Under the pieces are notes generated by a model that was not told the origin of the DNA, did not search any database, and was given only the letters and a program-made list of their open reading frames with translations. This document shows, one piece after another, positions 51,412 through 60,371 of a stretch of DNA of 64,000 nt (within the stretch, counting starts at the first letter, position 1; each line of letters starts with the position of its first letter). Both the position numbers and the translations under genes were made by a program. Source of the stretch: Thermoplasmata archaeon (lineage in GTDB: Archaea; Thermoplasmatota; Thermoplasmata; Methanomassiliicoccales; Methanomethylophilaceae); NCBI GenBank assembly GCA_015063245.1, contig SUSV01000001.1:186001-250000 (forward strand), read 5' to 3'.

Positions 51412-52851
51412 TCAGTGCTTGGAACTGTTGATGAGGTCGTTGCGGACGTCCCATAATCTCTGAGAGAGATCGACGTAATATTGATGGGGGTTGGAGAAAC
51501 GCTTCACCTCATCCCACAGTGTGTCCAACTCCTCGGAGCAGTGCTTGCGGATATCGTCCAAAGACGGGAGCTCATAGATCAGCTCGCCGTTCTCGATGAC
51601 CTTGACCATGAGCTCCTTGGCGGTGAAGTTCCTGACGGTCTTCCTCTTCCAAACCGCTGAGGGGTCGAAGAGCTCCAGGGGCTGAGACGGGTCGATCGTC
51701 TCGTCGTGGATGCAGATCTGATCGGCGATGGCCTTACCGGACTCATCGTAAATCCTGTAGATCTTCTTGAAGTGCGGCGTGGTTATCTTCTCCACGTTCT
51801 CCGATATCTTGATCTTGGGGATGATCTCCCCGTTCTTCTCGATAGCAGCGAGCTTGAAGACCCCGTTAAACACAGGGTCGCTGTGGGATGTGATCAGATT
51901 GTCACCTACTCCGAATCCGTCGATGACGGCTCCCTGGTCCAGCAGGTCCCTGATGAGCCATTCGTCCAGAGCGTTGGACACGATGATCCTGCATTGGGTG
52001 AGCCCCGCATCATCGAGCATCTTCCTGGCCTTCTTGGTGAGGAATGCGAAGTCACCGGAGTCTAGACGGATGCCGAAGCTTTTTATCCCCTTGGGGATCA
52101 GCACCTCCTTGAAAGCCCTGATCGCATTGGGGATGCCGCTGTTTATGGTATCGTATGTGTCCACCAGAAGAGTAGCATTGGTCGGATACAGCTCGCAGAA
52201 CGCCTTGAAAGCATCGTATTCGGAATCGAACATCATGACCCATGAGTGGGCCATAGTTCCGCTTGCGGGCACCCCATACCATTTATCGCTCACAGTGCAT
52301 GCCGTACCGCCGCATCCTGCGATGTATGCCGCCCTCGCACCGAGGATGGCGGCATCGGTCCCCTGGGCCCTCCTAGAGCCGAATTCGAGGACGACCCTCC
52401 CGTCCGCGGCCCTGACGATACGGCTGGCCTTGGTGGCGATGAGCGTCTGGTGATTGATGGTCAGGAGGGAGAAGGTCTCCAGCATCTGGGCGTCGGCGAT
52501 GGGCGCCCTGATGGTGACCAGGGGCTCCCCGGGGAATACGGGCGTACCCTCAGGTATGGCCCATATATCCCCCCTGAAGCGGAAGTCCTTCAGGTATGTG
52601 AGGAATTTCTCCCCGAACACCCCTTTGGAACGGAGGAACTCTATGTCATCGTCAGTGAAGCGCAGGTTGAGGATGTAGTCCACAAGCTGTTCCAGACCCG
52701 CCGCGATGGCGAACCCTCCCTTGTCCGGGATGTTCCTGAAGAATATGTCGAAGTAGACGACCTGGTCCTCGAGACCGTTCTCCAGATATCCGTTGGACAT
52801 CGTGTATTCGTAGTAGTCGCACAGGAGGGGGATGTTCCTAGAGTATTCCAT
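51412..52851 (-). CDS. pncB: Nicotinate phosphoribosyltransferase
   Basis: Makes nicotinate mononucleotide in NAD salvage. 479 aa from ATG 52851 (MEYSRNIPLLCDYYEYTMSN). Family patterns: VVLEFGSRRAQGTDAAIL, GVPASGTMAHSWVM (active-site His), ATLLVDTYDT, GIRLDSGDFAFL and VIDGFGVGDNL. It starts 8 bases past the enolase stop, so it is co-transcribed with enolase. Confidence 0.94.
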   Translation of the reverse strand: MEYSRNIPLLCDYYEYTMSNGYLENGLEDQVVYFDIFFRNIPDKGGFAIAAGLEQLVDYILNLRFTDDDIEFLRSKGVFGEKFLTYLKDFRFRGDIWAIPEGTPVFPGEPLVTIRAPIADAQMLETFSLLTINHQTLIATKASRIVRAADGRVVLEFGSRRAQGTDAAILGARAAYIAGCGGTACTVSDKWYGVPASGTMAHSWVMMFDSEYDAFKAFCELYPTNATLLVDTYDTINSGIPNAIRAFKEVLIPKGIKSFGIRLDSGDFAFLTKKARKMLDDAGLTQCRIIVSNALDEWLIRDLLDQGAVIDGFGVGDNLITSHSDPVFNGVFKLAAIEKNGEIIPKIKISENVEKITTPHFKKIYRIYDESGKAIADQICIHDETIDPSQPLELFDPSAVWKRKTVRNFTAKELMVKVIENGELIYELPSLDDIRKHCSEELDTLWDEVKRFSNPHQYYVDLSQRLWDVRNDLINSSKH

Positions 52852-52859
52852 GTTATGCC

Positions 52860-54125
52860 TCAGATGTGGAACTTCTTGATTCCGGGGAAGACTGCCTTGG
52901 ATCCGAGATCCTCCTCGATCCTGAGGAGACGGTTGTACTTGGCGGTCCTCTCTCCCCTTGCGGGTGCACCGGTCTTGATCTCTCCGGATCCCCATCCGAC
53001 GGAAAGGTCCGCGATGGTGGTGTCCTCGGATTCTCCGGACCTGTGGGAGACGACGACGTTGTATCCGTGGTCGAAGCTCATCTGTGCAGCCTCGCCGGAT
53101 TCTGTGATGGTACCAATCTGGTTGACCTTCAGGAGCAGTGCGTTCGCCGCGCCTGACTCGATTCCCCTGGCGAGACGCTTGGAGTTGGTGACGAACAGGT
53201 CGTCACCGACGATCTGGACGTGCTTTCCGACCTTCTTGGTCAGCTCCGCTGTCGTCTCGAAGTCATCCTCGAAGAAGGGGTCCTCGATGCTGATGAGGGG
53301 GTGGTCCTTCGTGAGCTGGACATAGTGGTCTGCGAGCTCGCCTGCGGACAGCTTCATGCCGTCCACTTCGTAGACGCCGTCGCTGAAGAACTCGGACGAT
53401 GCAGCATCGATGGCGAGGAAGACATCCTTTCCGGGTGTGTATCCCGCGTCGGAGACCGCTGAGACGATGGTCGAGAGCGCCTCATCAACTGTGTCGAGCG
53501 GGGGAGCGAATCCTCCCTCGTCGCCGATGTTGATGGCTCCGACCCCGTACTTCTTCTTGAGTATGGATTTGAGATGCATGTATACTTCCGACGACATCTG
53601 GAGACAGTCGGAGAACGATTTCGCTCCTGCAGGGATAATCATACATTCCTGGATCTTCAGGTTGCCTCCTGCGTGCTTCCCGCCGTTGATGATGTTGAGC
53701 ATGGGGACGGGAAGGGTCACATGGTCCTTTCCGATGTGCTCGTAGACAGGGATGTTGTTGCACATCGCACCTGCCCTGGCGACTGCGAGGGATACCGCGA
53801 CAGTGGCATTCCCGCCGAGGTTGGTCTTGTTCTCGGTACCGTCCAGCTCGATCATGGCCCTGTCGATGCCTTCCTGGTCGGTGGGGTCCATTCCGACGAT
53901 CCTCTTGGCGATGGGTCCGCGGACGTTCTCGACCGCTTTGAGGACCCCTTTTCCGCCGTACCTGCTGCCTCCGTCGCGGAGCTCGTGGGCCTCCCATGAC
54001 CCTGTCGATGCCCCTGACGGTGCGATCGCTGTGATCCTGTGTCCTGCGACGGTGATCTCCGCTTCTACTGTAGGGTTGCCTCTGGAATCCAGGACTTCCC
54101 TTGCCCATACTTTCTCAATCTGCAT
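52860..54125 (-). CDS. eno: Enolase
   Basis: 2-phosphoglycerate to phosphoenolpyruvate. 421 aa. AREVLDSRGNPTVEAEI at the start, PSGASTGSWEAHELRDG, FLAIDAASSEF-type Mg ligands, SIEDPFFEDD, and the catalytic MSFDHGYNVVVSHRSGESED. Full length and intact. Leads a unit with pncB. Eleven bases separate it from the receiver-DUF835 gene, so that gene may be part of the same transcript. Confidence 0.97.
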   Translation of the reverse strand: MQIEKVWAREVLDSRGNPTVEAEITVAGHRITAIAPSGASTGSWEAHELRDGGSRYGGKGVLKAVENVRGPIAKRIVGMDPTDQEGIDRAMIELDGTENKTNLGGNATVAVSLAVARAGAMCNNIPVYEHIGKDHVTLPVPMLNIINGGKHAGGNLKIQECMIIPAGAKSFSDCLQMSSEVYMHLKSILKKKYGVGAINIGDEGGFAPPLDTVDEALSTIVSAVSDAGYTPGKDVFLAIDAASSEFFSDGVYEVDGMKLSAGELADHYVQLTKDHPLISIEDPFFEDDFETTAELTKKVGKHVQIVGDDLFVTNSKRLARGIESGAANALLLKVNQIGTITESGEAAQMSFDHGYNVVVSHRSGESEDTTIADLSVGWGSGEIKTGAPARGERTAKYNRLLRIEEDLGSKAVFPGIKKFHI

Positions 54126-54136
54126 GATTGCTCCCT

Positions 54137-55087
54137 TCAGTTTGTGTACTCGGACATATCCCCGAGCAGGATGTTGCGATCCTTCAGTGTGAGGATCGAG
54201 TTATCTACGGATACCAGGAAGGATACCGTCTTTTCAGAGTCCTTGCTGCTGACCATCTGGTGGATGAACACCAGGCTGTGGTTCAGACCGTTGCTGTCGA
54301 TGATGTTCGTGAAGTTATCGAACACGATGATCGGATTCTCGTGCTCGTGGATGTACTGCTTGATGTATACCATCAGCGTCCCCAGCGCGCTGATGTCCAT
54401 GGTCTTGTTCCTTCCGTTGGCTGAGAGGGTGGCGATGTCCACGGTATCGAACCCTATCCTCTGCTTGACCGATTTCATGTTGTCGGACGAGATGATCAGG
54501 ATCGAATAGTCCTGGGGTGCGAAGATTCTGAGGAACTCGTATATCTTGTCGGGTTCCCTCTCGAAGAATATGTAATGCCTTCCGAACAGGGGGCTGTCGC
54601 TGGCGATGTACTCCGCTACGATCGCGGCGTCGTCTGTTGCGATGTGCTCCTCCTTAGGCTTCTTTATGGACTTGTTGAAGATGCTCCCGAATTTCTTCTT
54701 CTTGTTGGATTCCGCGGACAGCCTTTCTTCTTCCTTCTTGGCCACCAGGGTGCCCAGCGCGACCGAGATATCGGATGATTTGAAGGGCTTGTTGACAGTG
54801 GCCTTGATGAAGGGGTTGTCATGGGGAGTCTCATCGTTGACTCCTTTGACCAGAATGGTGCTTAATTCCACATCCTTGTCGATCTCACGGGCACGGATGA
54901 GGATCTGGATGCCGTCCTCGCCGTTGACCAGAGCGTCCAGGAGGATCGCGTCGGGCCTGAACTCCAGTATCTTGGAAACGGCGTCGCTGATGGAACCTGC
55001 GATCTTGACGATATGCCCGTTCTCAATGAGTATGTCCTTCAATATCTCCTGGATGGCGACATTGTCATCGACGACTAGGACCTTCAT
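54137..55087 (-). CDS. Receiver domain fused to DUF835
   Basis: 316 aa. Residues 1-120 are a response-regulator receiver: KVLVVDDNVAIQEIL, phospho-Asp in PDAILLDALVNGEDG (about 52), Lys in ATVNKPFKSSDI. A lysine-rich linker (ESNKKKKFGSIFNKSIKK) leads to a DUF835 domain (HYIFFEREPDKIYEFLRIF, DYSILIISSDN, PIIVFDNFTNIIDSNGL), an archaeal RecA-like signalling domain. No kinase or DNA-binding domain is nearby. Start 55087 (MKVLVV). Confidence 0.88.
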   Translation of the reverse strand: MKVLVVDDNVAIQEILKDILIENGHIVKIAGSISDAVSKILEFRPDAILLDALVNGEDGIQILIRAREIDKDVELSTILVKGVNDETPHDNPFIKATVNKPFKSSDISVALGTLVAKKEEERLSAESNKKKKFGSIFNKSIKKPKEEHIATDDAAIVAEYIASDSPLFGRHYIFFEREPDKIYEFLRIFAPQDYSILIISSDNMKSVKQRIGFDTVDIATLSANGRNKTMDISALGTLMVYIKQYIHEHENPIIVFDNFTNIIDSNGLNHSLVFIHQMVSSKDSEKTVSFLVSVDNSILTLKDRNILLGDMSEYTN

Positions 55088-55145
55088 CCTCACAACTCCA
55101 ATAAGGGTAAAGAATAAGGGTATTTGACACTCGCGATTAGTGGCC

Positions 55146-55191
55146 GGCCGGAACTGTCCATAGCTCACGCTGATGGAGTAGGTATCCGGCC
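55146..55191. repeat. Two-step hairpin between eL40 and the receiver gene
   Basis: Outer arms GGCCGGA / TCCGGCC and inner arms TCCAT / ATGGA frame a loop. A second small hairpin (CGGCCGTTAGGCCG) overlaps its right side. Position: 3' of eL40 and 5' of the receiver gene on the minus strand. Could be a processed 3' end or a structured leader. Confidence 0.5.
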
Positions 55192-55223
55192 GTTAGGCCG
55201 TAAAAATCAATATGAAACAGTAT

Positions 55224-55373
55224 TCACTGTTTCCTGCTCTCTTTGGCTTTGGGCCTGAGGTTGCTGTATCCGCATTTCCTGCACTTTGTTGCCTTCGCGG
55301 GGTTGGTGGCGTAGCAGTTCATGCATACAGTCTTGTCAAGGAGCCTGTGCTCAGCCTCTTTGAAACGTGCCAT
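55224..55373 (-). CDS. 50S ribosomal protein eL40
   Basis: A 49-aa protein found by reading the minus strand: [20 protein letters not shown], then [18 protein letters not shown] and a basic tail ending KESRKQ. The four cysteines (C-x2-C ... C-x2-C) form the zinc ribbon of archaeal eL40, a component of the large subunit near the sarcin-ricin region. Full length for archaea, which lack the ubiquitin fusion. Confidence 0.95.
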   Translation of the reverse strand: MARFKEAEHRLLDKTVCMNCYATNPAKATKCRKCGYSNLRPKAKESRKQ

Positions 55374-55446
55374 TCGAAATTCCTCTGGAAGACCCTATAA
55401 CCATGTTATATAAAGGGATTACGGATTTTTCACAAGCCGTTCAGGA

Positions 55447-56388
55447 TCAGTCCAGCAATGACCTCTGCTGCTTGAAATCATCGATGGGGCTGTGCCCGTG
55501 GCCTGTGAGCTCGTGGATCACATGGTCGGGCTGGATGATATCTATCAGCTCCTTGCACCTGGGGTCGGTGAACGGGAGATGCTGGTCCAATGTGTTGATG
55601 TGGTGGTACGAGCCGTTGATGTATTCAAGGATCGGCTCGCCCTTGTATTCCGTTTCGGTGAACCCGTTCCTGTACTCTCCTGACGCGCTGTAGTGGAAGT
55701 GCATCGCGGATATGGCATCCTTCGTGTCCTGGCTGTAACCGTCGAATATCCTCAGAAGAGCATCGATTCCTTCCTGCTGGGTCGTTATGCCCGGGAGCGT
55801 GTTCATAAGGTGTCCAGTGTCGAGGCAGATGCCCCAGTTCTCGAATTCGATCTTCTTCTTGAGCAATCTGAGATCCGAGTTGTCCAGCATACGGAGCCCG
55901 GGCCACCAGAGGTTCTCGAAGACGAGCTTGAAGGGGGGCTCGCCGTCCTTCATGACGGAGACGGCTTCGTTCATCATCTCGGCGAACGAGTTCAGCACCT
56001 TGCTGGATTCGTGTGTGTAGACCTTCCTGCGCAGTTCCCTCAGATCGACGTTGCTGGCATGTATCACGCCGTGCTCCGGCTCCAGCGGAGCGGCGTACTC
56101 TATCATGTTCCTGATCGTCTTGAGGATGCCCTCCCGATCCTTGCCGTAGGTGTAGTACCTGGCGAAGGATTCGGGCATGTCGTAGCTTCCGCCGTTCCAT
56201 ACTGAATACCAATCCGTGGAATACGGAAGGTGGACGGTGACCGTGTAGGGTTTGAAAATCTTGTTGACAGGGATATGGGATGTCAACAGCTCGAGGCCGT
56301 CGCATCCCATGTCACTGAACAGTTCTCCCAGGTCAGTGCTCAGGTCCTCGAGCTTCTGGTAGACCGAGTAGCTGAATAGATGCTTCAT
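55447..56388 (-). CDS. TIM-barrel sugar phosphate isomerase/epimerase-like protein
   Basis: 313 aa of the AP endonuclease 2 / xylose isomerase-like superfamily: CDGLELLTSHIP, HGVIHASNVDLRELRRKV, FKLVFENLWWPGLRM (metal-binding Glu), NWGICLDTGHLMN, AMHFHYSASGEY and a final HVIHELTGHG. Metal ligands Glu, Asp, His and His are in place. Substrate unknown. It overlaps the DUF4443 regulator (TGATG), which may control it. Confidence 0.85.
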   Translation of the reverse strand: MKHLFSYSVYQKLEDLSTDLGELFSDMGCDGLELLTSHIPVNKIFKPYTVTVHLPYSTDWYSVWNGGSYDMPESFARYYTYGKDREGILKTIRNMIEYAAPLEPEHGVIHASNVDLRELRRKVYTHESSKVLNSFAEMMNEAVSVMKDGEPPFKLVFENLWWPGLRMLDNSDLRLLKKKIEFENWGICLDTGHLMNTLPGITTQQEGIDALLRIFDGYSQDTKDAISAMHFHYSASGEYRNGFTETEYKGEPILEYINGSYHHINTLDQHLPFTDPRCKELIDIIQPDHVIHELTGHGHSPIDDFKQQRSLLD

Positions 56389-56972
56389 CAGAACAGCTCA
56401 AGGGCGGCCGAGACGGCAGCCACTATGGCGGTCTGTTTGGTAGTACCGCCGCCGATGATCAGGGCATCGTCCTCTTTCATGCCGTACTCCTCGCGGATCT
56501 TCTTGGCGATCTCGGGCCTCTCGACGTCGAGGTTCCAGTCCGGAGGGATGCAGAGGTTCCCGTCCCTGTAGACGATGGTGGTGCATCCCGCAGCACCCAC
56601 TTTGATACCGGCGTCCCTCTGCTCCATTCCGTTGTTGACCTTGTCGGCAACGCCTTTGACGATGACTCCCTGCTGCTCGGTTCCGATGACGGAGCCGTCA
56701 AGGCAGATGTCAACAGGCTGGATCGGGATCTTCTCGAGGAATGAGAGCCCGCCTTTGGTGATCATGATTCCCGTCTGCTTGATGGAGATGTACTCCCACT
56801 CCTGCAGGGTGTCCAGGATCCTGCGCATGCTCCCTTCGCCGACGCCGACCTCGTCCGCAAGCCTCTTGCGGCCGATGCGCTTCTCGTCCGAGAGAACGTA
56901 GAGGGTCCAGTAGACGTTAGCATCGTTGAATCTGAACATAGGTCCGAACTGTGGGGCGTCGATAATCTTCAA
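56388..56972 (-). CDS. DUF4443 protein with N-terminal winged helix
   Basis: 194 aa. Residues 1-75 are a winged HTH (NVYWTLYVLSDEKRIGRKRL, GSMRRILDTLQEWEYI). The C-terminal part (VDICLDGSVIGTEQQGVIVK, GIKVGAAGCTTIVYRDGNLC, EYGMKEDDALIIGGGTTKQT) fits the archaeal DUF4443/DUF2111-like domain. Probably a metabolite-responsive transcription regulator. It overlaps the isomerase start and has its own promoter in the AT-rich 57 kb gap. Confidence 0.82.
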   Translation of the reverse strand: MKIIDAPQFGPMFRFNDANVYWTLYVLSDEKRIGRKRLADEVGVGEGSMRRILDTLQEWEYISIKQTGIMITKGGLSFLEKIPIQPVDICLDGSVIGTEQQGVIVKGVADKVNNGMEQRDAGIKVGAAGCTTIVYRDGNLCIPPDWNLDVERPEIAKKIREEYGMKEDDALIIGGGTTKQTAIVAAVSAALELF

Positions 56973-57200
56973 GGGTATACACCAGCAGAGTTGGATTAAT
57001 CACTCAATATAAAAACAATGTTGGAATCTATGTCCATCTCCGCGATACTAGAACAACATGTCTGGATATACCGGATATTGATGATACATCCATCATCATA
57101 AACCGGGGGAGAAAAGATGTCCGCAGGAAAAGGTTTATTAACAACCCTTATTCGGGTTTCCATACCCTACCCCCGTATCATACAAAATCAATGGAAAAAG

Positions 57201-57219
57201 ACCGGGCGAAGGGCCCGGT
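57201..57219 (-). terminator. Hairpin terminator of the AdoMet synthetase gene
   Basis: ACCGGGC-GAAGG-GCCCGGT, followed on the minus strand by CTTTTTCC. Confidence 0.8.
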
Positions 57220-57239
57220 AATGAGTTTGAAATCGATGC

Positions 57240-58469
57240 TCAGAAGGTCTTGACCTTTCCTTCGATGATCATGTTGGACACTTTGTCGACGTTGTCGAGC
57301 CACTCGTAAGCGATGGACTCGGCCTCGGACTGCCATGTCTTGAACTTCTTCTGCTTGTCAGCGTCGGGAAGGACGATCTGGACCGAACAGTTGAGGGGCT
57401 GCGAGACGGGCTTTCCGATCTGCGAGAGGATCCTGACCCTGATCTCAGCCTCGTTGGTGACCTTCTTCGCGACGTCCTCGGCGATGAGCTTGGACATGAC
57501 GTTGTAAATCTTTCCGATGTGGGTGATGGGATTCTTTCCGGATGTGGCCTCCATGGACATGGGCCTGTAGGGGGTGATCAGTCCGTTGCACCTGTTACCC
57601 CTTCCGACGGATCCATCGTCTCCCATCTCCTGTGAGAGTCCGGTACAGGTCAGGTAGTAGATTCCCTTCTTGTAGTTGTCTCCGGTGTTGATGTCCAGCT
57701 TGAACTTGATGTCCTCGTTTCCGATGATCTTCAGTGCATTGTCGGTCACGAGGTCGTACATCTGCTCAATGGCGGACTTGTAGTGCTCTGCATCGGGGAT
57801 GTACTTGTCGACCATGGCGCAGGCGATGGTCATGGTGACCTTGTTGTCGATCCTGGAGCACATGACCTTGACGTCCTGTCCGGTCTCGGGGAGCTTCTTC
57901 TTCATCGCTCCGTTGATGTACTGCTCGGTCTTGAGCGTGAGCTGGTCTGTGATGGAGTAGGGTGCGTATCCGACACCGAATGAGGTGTCGTTCGCGAGGA
58001 CGCCTGATGTCTTGTAGACTCCGGTGAGGTCGTCGGAACCCATTCCGATCTTCGCATCGAGGATGACCTCGGAATCGACATCGAGGTTGGGGAATGTCTT
58101 CTTGAGGTACTTCCTCGCGGCTGCGAGGGCTGTGGGCTTGCAGGGTAGGTCCTTCACGATCTTTCCGTCGTCGACGAAGGTCGTCGCACGTCCTACGAGA
58201 AGCATGTAGACGGGATCGATGATGTATCCTCCGCCGAACTTGGGTCTTGCGTTTCCGGCTGCGAGCTGTGTCTCGTCCGTGTTGTGGTGGAGAACGTGTC
58301 CTACCTCTTTGATGTACATCTTGCAGAGAGCCTTTGAGACTTCCTCACCCAGTGCGTCTGCGACGGAGTCAGGGTGTCCGATTCCCTTCCTCTCGACGAT
58401 CTCGACTTTCTTCATGGGTGCGGGGATCTCGTTGAGACCCTCTACGTAAATGTTCTTAGCTTTAGCCAT
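57240..58469 (-). CDS. mat: S-adenosylmethionine synthetase (archaeal type)
   Basis: Makes AdoMet from methionine and ATP. 409 aa, the divergent archaeal family: KKVEIVERKGIGHPDSVADA, HHNTDETQLAAGNARPKFGG, GVGYAPYSITDQLT, TGLSQEMGDDGSVGRGNRCN and GKNPITHIGKIYNVM. Essential in a methyl-reducing methanogen that depends on methyl transfer. Single gene with terminator; divergent from the HTH-CBS regulator, 76 bases apart. Confidence 0.96.
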   Translation of the reverse strand: MAKAKNIYVEGLNEIPAPMKKVEIVERKGIGHPDSVADALGEEVSKALCKMYIKEVGHVLHHNTDETQLAAGNARPKFGGGYIIDPVYMLLVGRATTFVDDGKIVKDLPCKPTALAAARKYLKKTFPNLDVDSEVILDAKIGMGSDDLTGVYKTSGVLANDTSFGVGYAPYSITDQLTLKTEQYINGAMKKKLPETGQDVKVMCSRIDNKVTMTIACAMVDKYIPDAEHYKSAIEQMYDLVTDNALKIIGNEDIKFKLDINTGDNYKKGIYYLTCTGLSQEMGDDGSVGRGNRCNGLITPYRPMSMEATSGKNPITHIGKIYNVMSKLIAEDVAKKVTNEAEIRVRILSQIGKPVSQPLNCSVQIVLPDADKQKKFKTWQSEAESIAYEWLDNVDKVSNMIIEGKVKTF

Positions 58470-58545
58470 GTAGAACCGATTAATTCCTTATTTATATATC
58501 TTATTGATAACAATATTCTTATAGGAATATTATTTCATCTGTCAC

Positions 58546-59109
58546 ATGAAATTTCCCCCCGCCTCTGATATCCGCAGGCTGAGATTGAGCATGGATATCA
58601 CCCAAGCGCAGCTCGCGGCAAAGTCAGGCATCAGTCAGAGCACTATTGCCAAGATCGAGAGGGGAAAGATATCGCCCAGCTACGAGATCGTCGTGACCCT
58701 GTTCGAGACCCTGGATTCGATGAAGCATGATATCGGCAAGGGCCTGACGGCAGCCGATGTCTGCTCCAACAAGGTGGTCTCCGTTCAGAGCAGCGATCCC
58801 ATCCATGTGGTATCGAACCTGATGAGGACGAGGGGATACTCTCAGCTCCCGGTCTTCTCGGAGAGCACGCCTGTCGGCAGCATATCGGAGAGGGACATCT
58901 TCGACACCCTCAGCAAAGGCCTGTCGATGGACGAGGTCAACAATATGCCAGTATCCAAGATCATGGGGGAGACTTTCCCCGTTGTTGCGGATACGACGCC
59001 GGTCGCAACGGTCGCCATAATGATGAACAGCTGCAATGCGATACTGGTGGCTGACAAAGGCAAGATAAAAGGGATAATCTCCAAGGCGGACATGCTCAAA
59101 CTGATATGA
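58546..59109 (+). CDS. HTH-CBS transcriptional regulator
   Basis: 187 aa. N-terminal Cro/cI HTH (RRLRLSMDITQAQLAAKSGI, STIAKIERGKISPS) then two CBS repeats (VSVQSSDPIHVVSNLM...YSQLPVF; FPVVADTTPVATVAIM...AILVADKGKIKG). CBS pairs bind adenosyl ligands, including AdoMet. It is divergent from the AdoMet synthetase gene across a 76-base promoter region, so control of that gene by AdoMet or an adenylate is a reasonable guess. Widespread archaeal architecture. Confidence 0.9.
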   Translation: MKFPPASDIRRLRLSMDITQAQLAAKSGISQSTIAKIERGKISPSYEIVVTLFETLDSMKHDIGKGLTAADVCSNKVVSVQSSDPIHVVSNLMRTRGYSQLPVFSESTPVGSISERDIFDTLSKGLSMDEVNNMPVSKIMGETFPVVADTTPVATVAIMMNSCNAILVADKGKIKGIISKADMLKLI

Positions 59110-59115
59110 GCTTGC

Positions 59116-60030
59116 TCATTCCTTCGGGACGGCTCCGTCGCCCTTGACCAGGAACATGGCCATGTCCTTGGCCGCATAGGTGTTGCCGAAAATCGTTTTG
59201 GCCTCGCTTACCACATCGTCGAGATTATCGTAGCGGTTGCTCACGTGGGTCAGGATCAGGCAGCCCACTCCGGCCTCCTTGGCGGTTTCGGCCGCATCGA
59301 CGGCCGTGGAGTGCGCATGCTCCTCCGCGAGGTCCGATTCAGCGGACATGTAGGTGGATTCGTGTATGAGCACCGAAGCCCCTTTCGACGCAAGAGCGAT
59401 GCTCTGGCATCTCTTCGTATCCCCGGTGTATGAGACGGAGGCGCCTTTGACCGGCGTTCCGAGGACCATGTCGGGGGTGACGTCCCTGACGGTCTCGCCG
59501 TTCTTCAGCTTGGCCATCTCTGGGCCTTCTTTGATTCCTAGGGTGATCGCCTTCTCCTTGTCCAGCTTCCCCGGGCGGTCCTTCTCCTTCACGACGTATC
59601 CGACAGAGGCTATGTTGTGCTCTGTGCCGTACACGGTCACTGTCATATCGTTGACCGGGAAGGATTCACCTCCGGCGACCTCTCTGACCTCCAGCGGATA
59701 GACCGTCTCGCCCTCAGTCACCGTCATGAACGCCTCAACGCATCTCCTGATGCCCGCTGGCCCGTAGACTGTGAGAGGTTCCTTCCTTCCGGATAGGCTC
59801 ATCGTCTGCAGAAGCCCCGGCAGTCCGAAGACATGGTCGCCGTGCAGATGCGTGATGAGGATGGCCCTGATCTTCATGAACGAGAATGGGGAGATCATGA
59901 TCTGTCTCTGCGATCCCTCCCCGCAGTCCATGAGGATGATGTCGGAACCGCCCCTCACCGCGATGCAGGATGTGGCCCGGTCCCTGGAAGGGACGCTGGC
60001 TCCGGTACCGAGGAAGAGCAGTTCCAGCAT
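59116..60030 (-). CDS. rnz: Ribonuclease Z
   Basis: tRNA 3'-processing endonuclease, cutting precursors after the discriminator base. 304 aa from ATG 60030. Zinc motif ILITHLHGDHVFGLPGLL (HxHxDH), GTGASVPSRDRATSCIA at the start, MDCGEGSQRQI, SYTGDTKRC and LTHVSNRY. Full length for short-form RNase Z. The gene is convergent with the HTH-CBS regulator. A 14-base gap leads to a small zinc protein on the same strand. Confidence 0.95.
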   Translation of the reverse strand: MLELLFLGTGASVPSRDRATSCIAVRGGSDIILMDCGEGSQRQIMISPFSFMKIRAILITHLHGDHVFGLPGLLQTMSLSGRKEPLTVYGPAGIRRCVEAFMTVTEGETVYPLEVREVAGGESFPVNDMTVTVYGTEHNIASVGYVVKEKDRPGKLDKEKAITLGIKEGPEMAKLKNGETVRDVTPDMVLGTPVKGASVSYTGDTKRCQSIALASKGASVLIHESTYMSAESDLAEEHAHSTAVDAAETAKEAGVGCLILTHVSNRYDNLDDVVSEAKTIFGNTYAAKDMAMFLVKGDGAVPKE

Positions 60031-60044
60031 GTTATCTTCGCGTT

Positions 60045-60260
60045 TCAATCGTAGATGGCGTCGATCGCTCTGTCGTTCTTGGTCTCCTTCTTGTACTCCT
60101 TGTAGTGCTCCTTGCAGAGGTGCACCTGGCGGAGGTCCTCACTCTTGAGCTTGAGGCTGGACCTGGAGACCTGCTTGATGTTGAACGATCTTTCTGCGTC
60201 ATTCTCGCAACCTGCGACGTCGCACTTGGCGGCAGCGGTGTTATGCTTGGCTAATGACAT
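60045..60260 (-). CDS. Small archaeal zinc-binding protein
   Basis: 71 aa. CDVAGCENDAERSFN and, 30 residues on, HLCKEHYKEYKKETK: a treble-clef-like C-x4-C ... C-x2-H site, with a long basic C-terminal part. Conserved small proteins of this style occur in Thermoplasmata and other euryarchaea; function unknown, nucleic-acid binding is plausible. First gene of a unit with rnz. Confidence 0.8.
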   Translation of the reverse strand: MSLAKHNTAAAKCDVAGCENDAERSFNIKQVSRSSLKLKSEDLRQVHLCKEHYKEYKKETKNDRAIDAIYD

Positions 60261-60371
60261 GCTTGCCGTATCGGCAGTCTGAGATTTATTAACAGCGCCT
60301 TCCAGCCTTGATATGCCGTTCGCGTGTGTAATCAGTGCATTATCTTATACCGCGCACGCATTCGGTAACCT

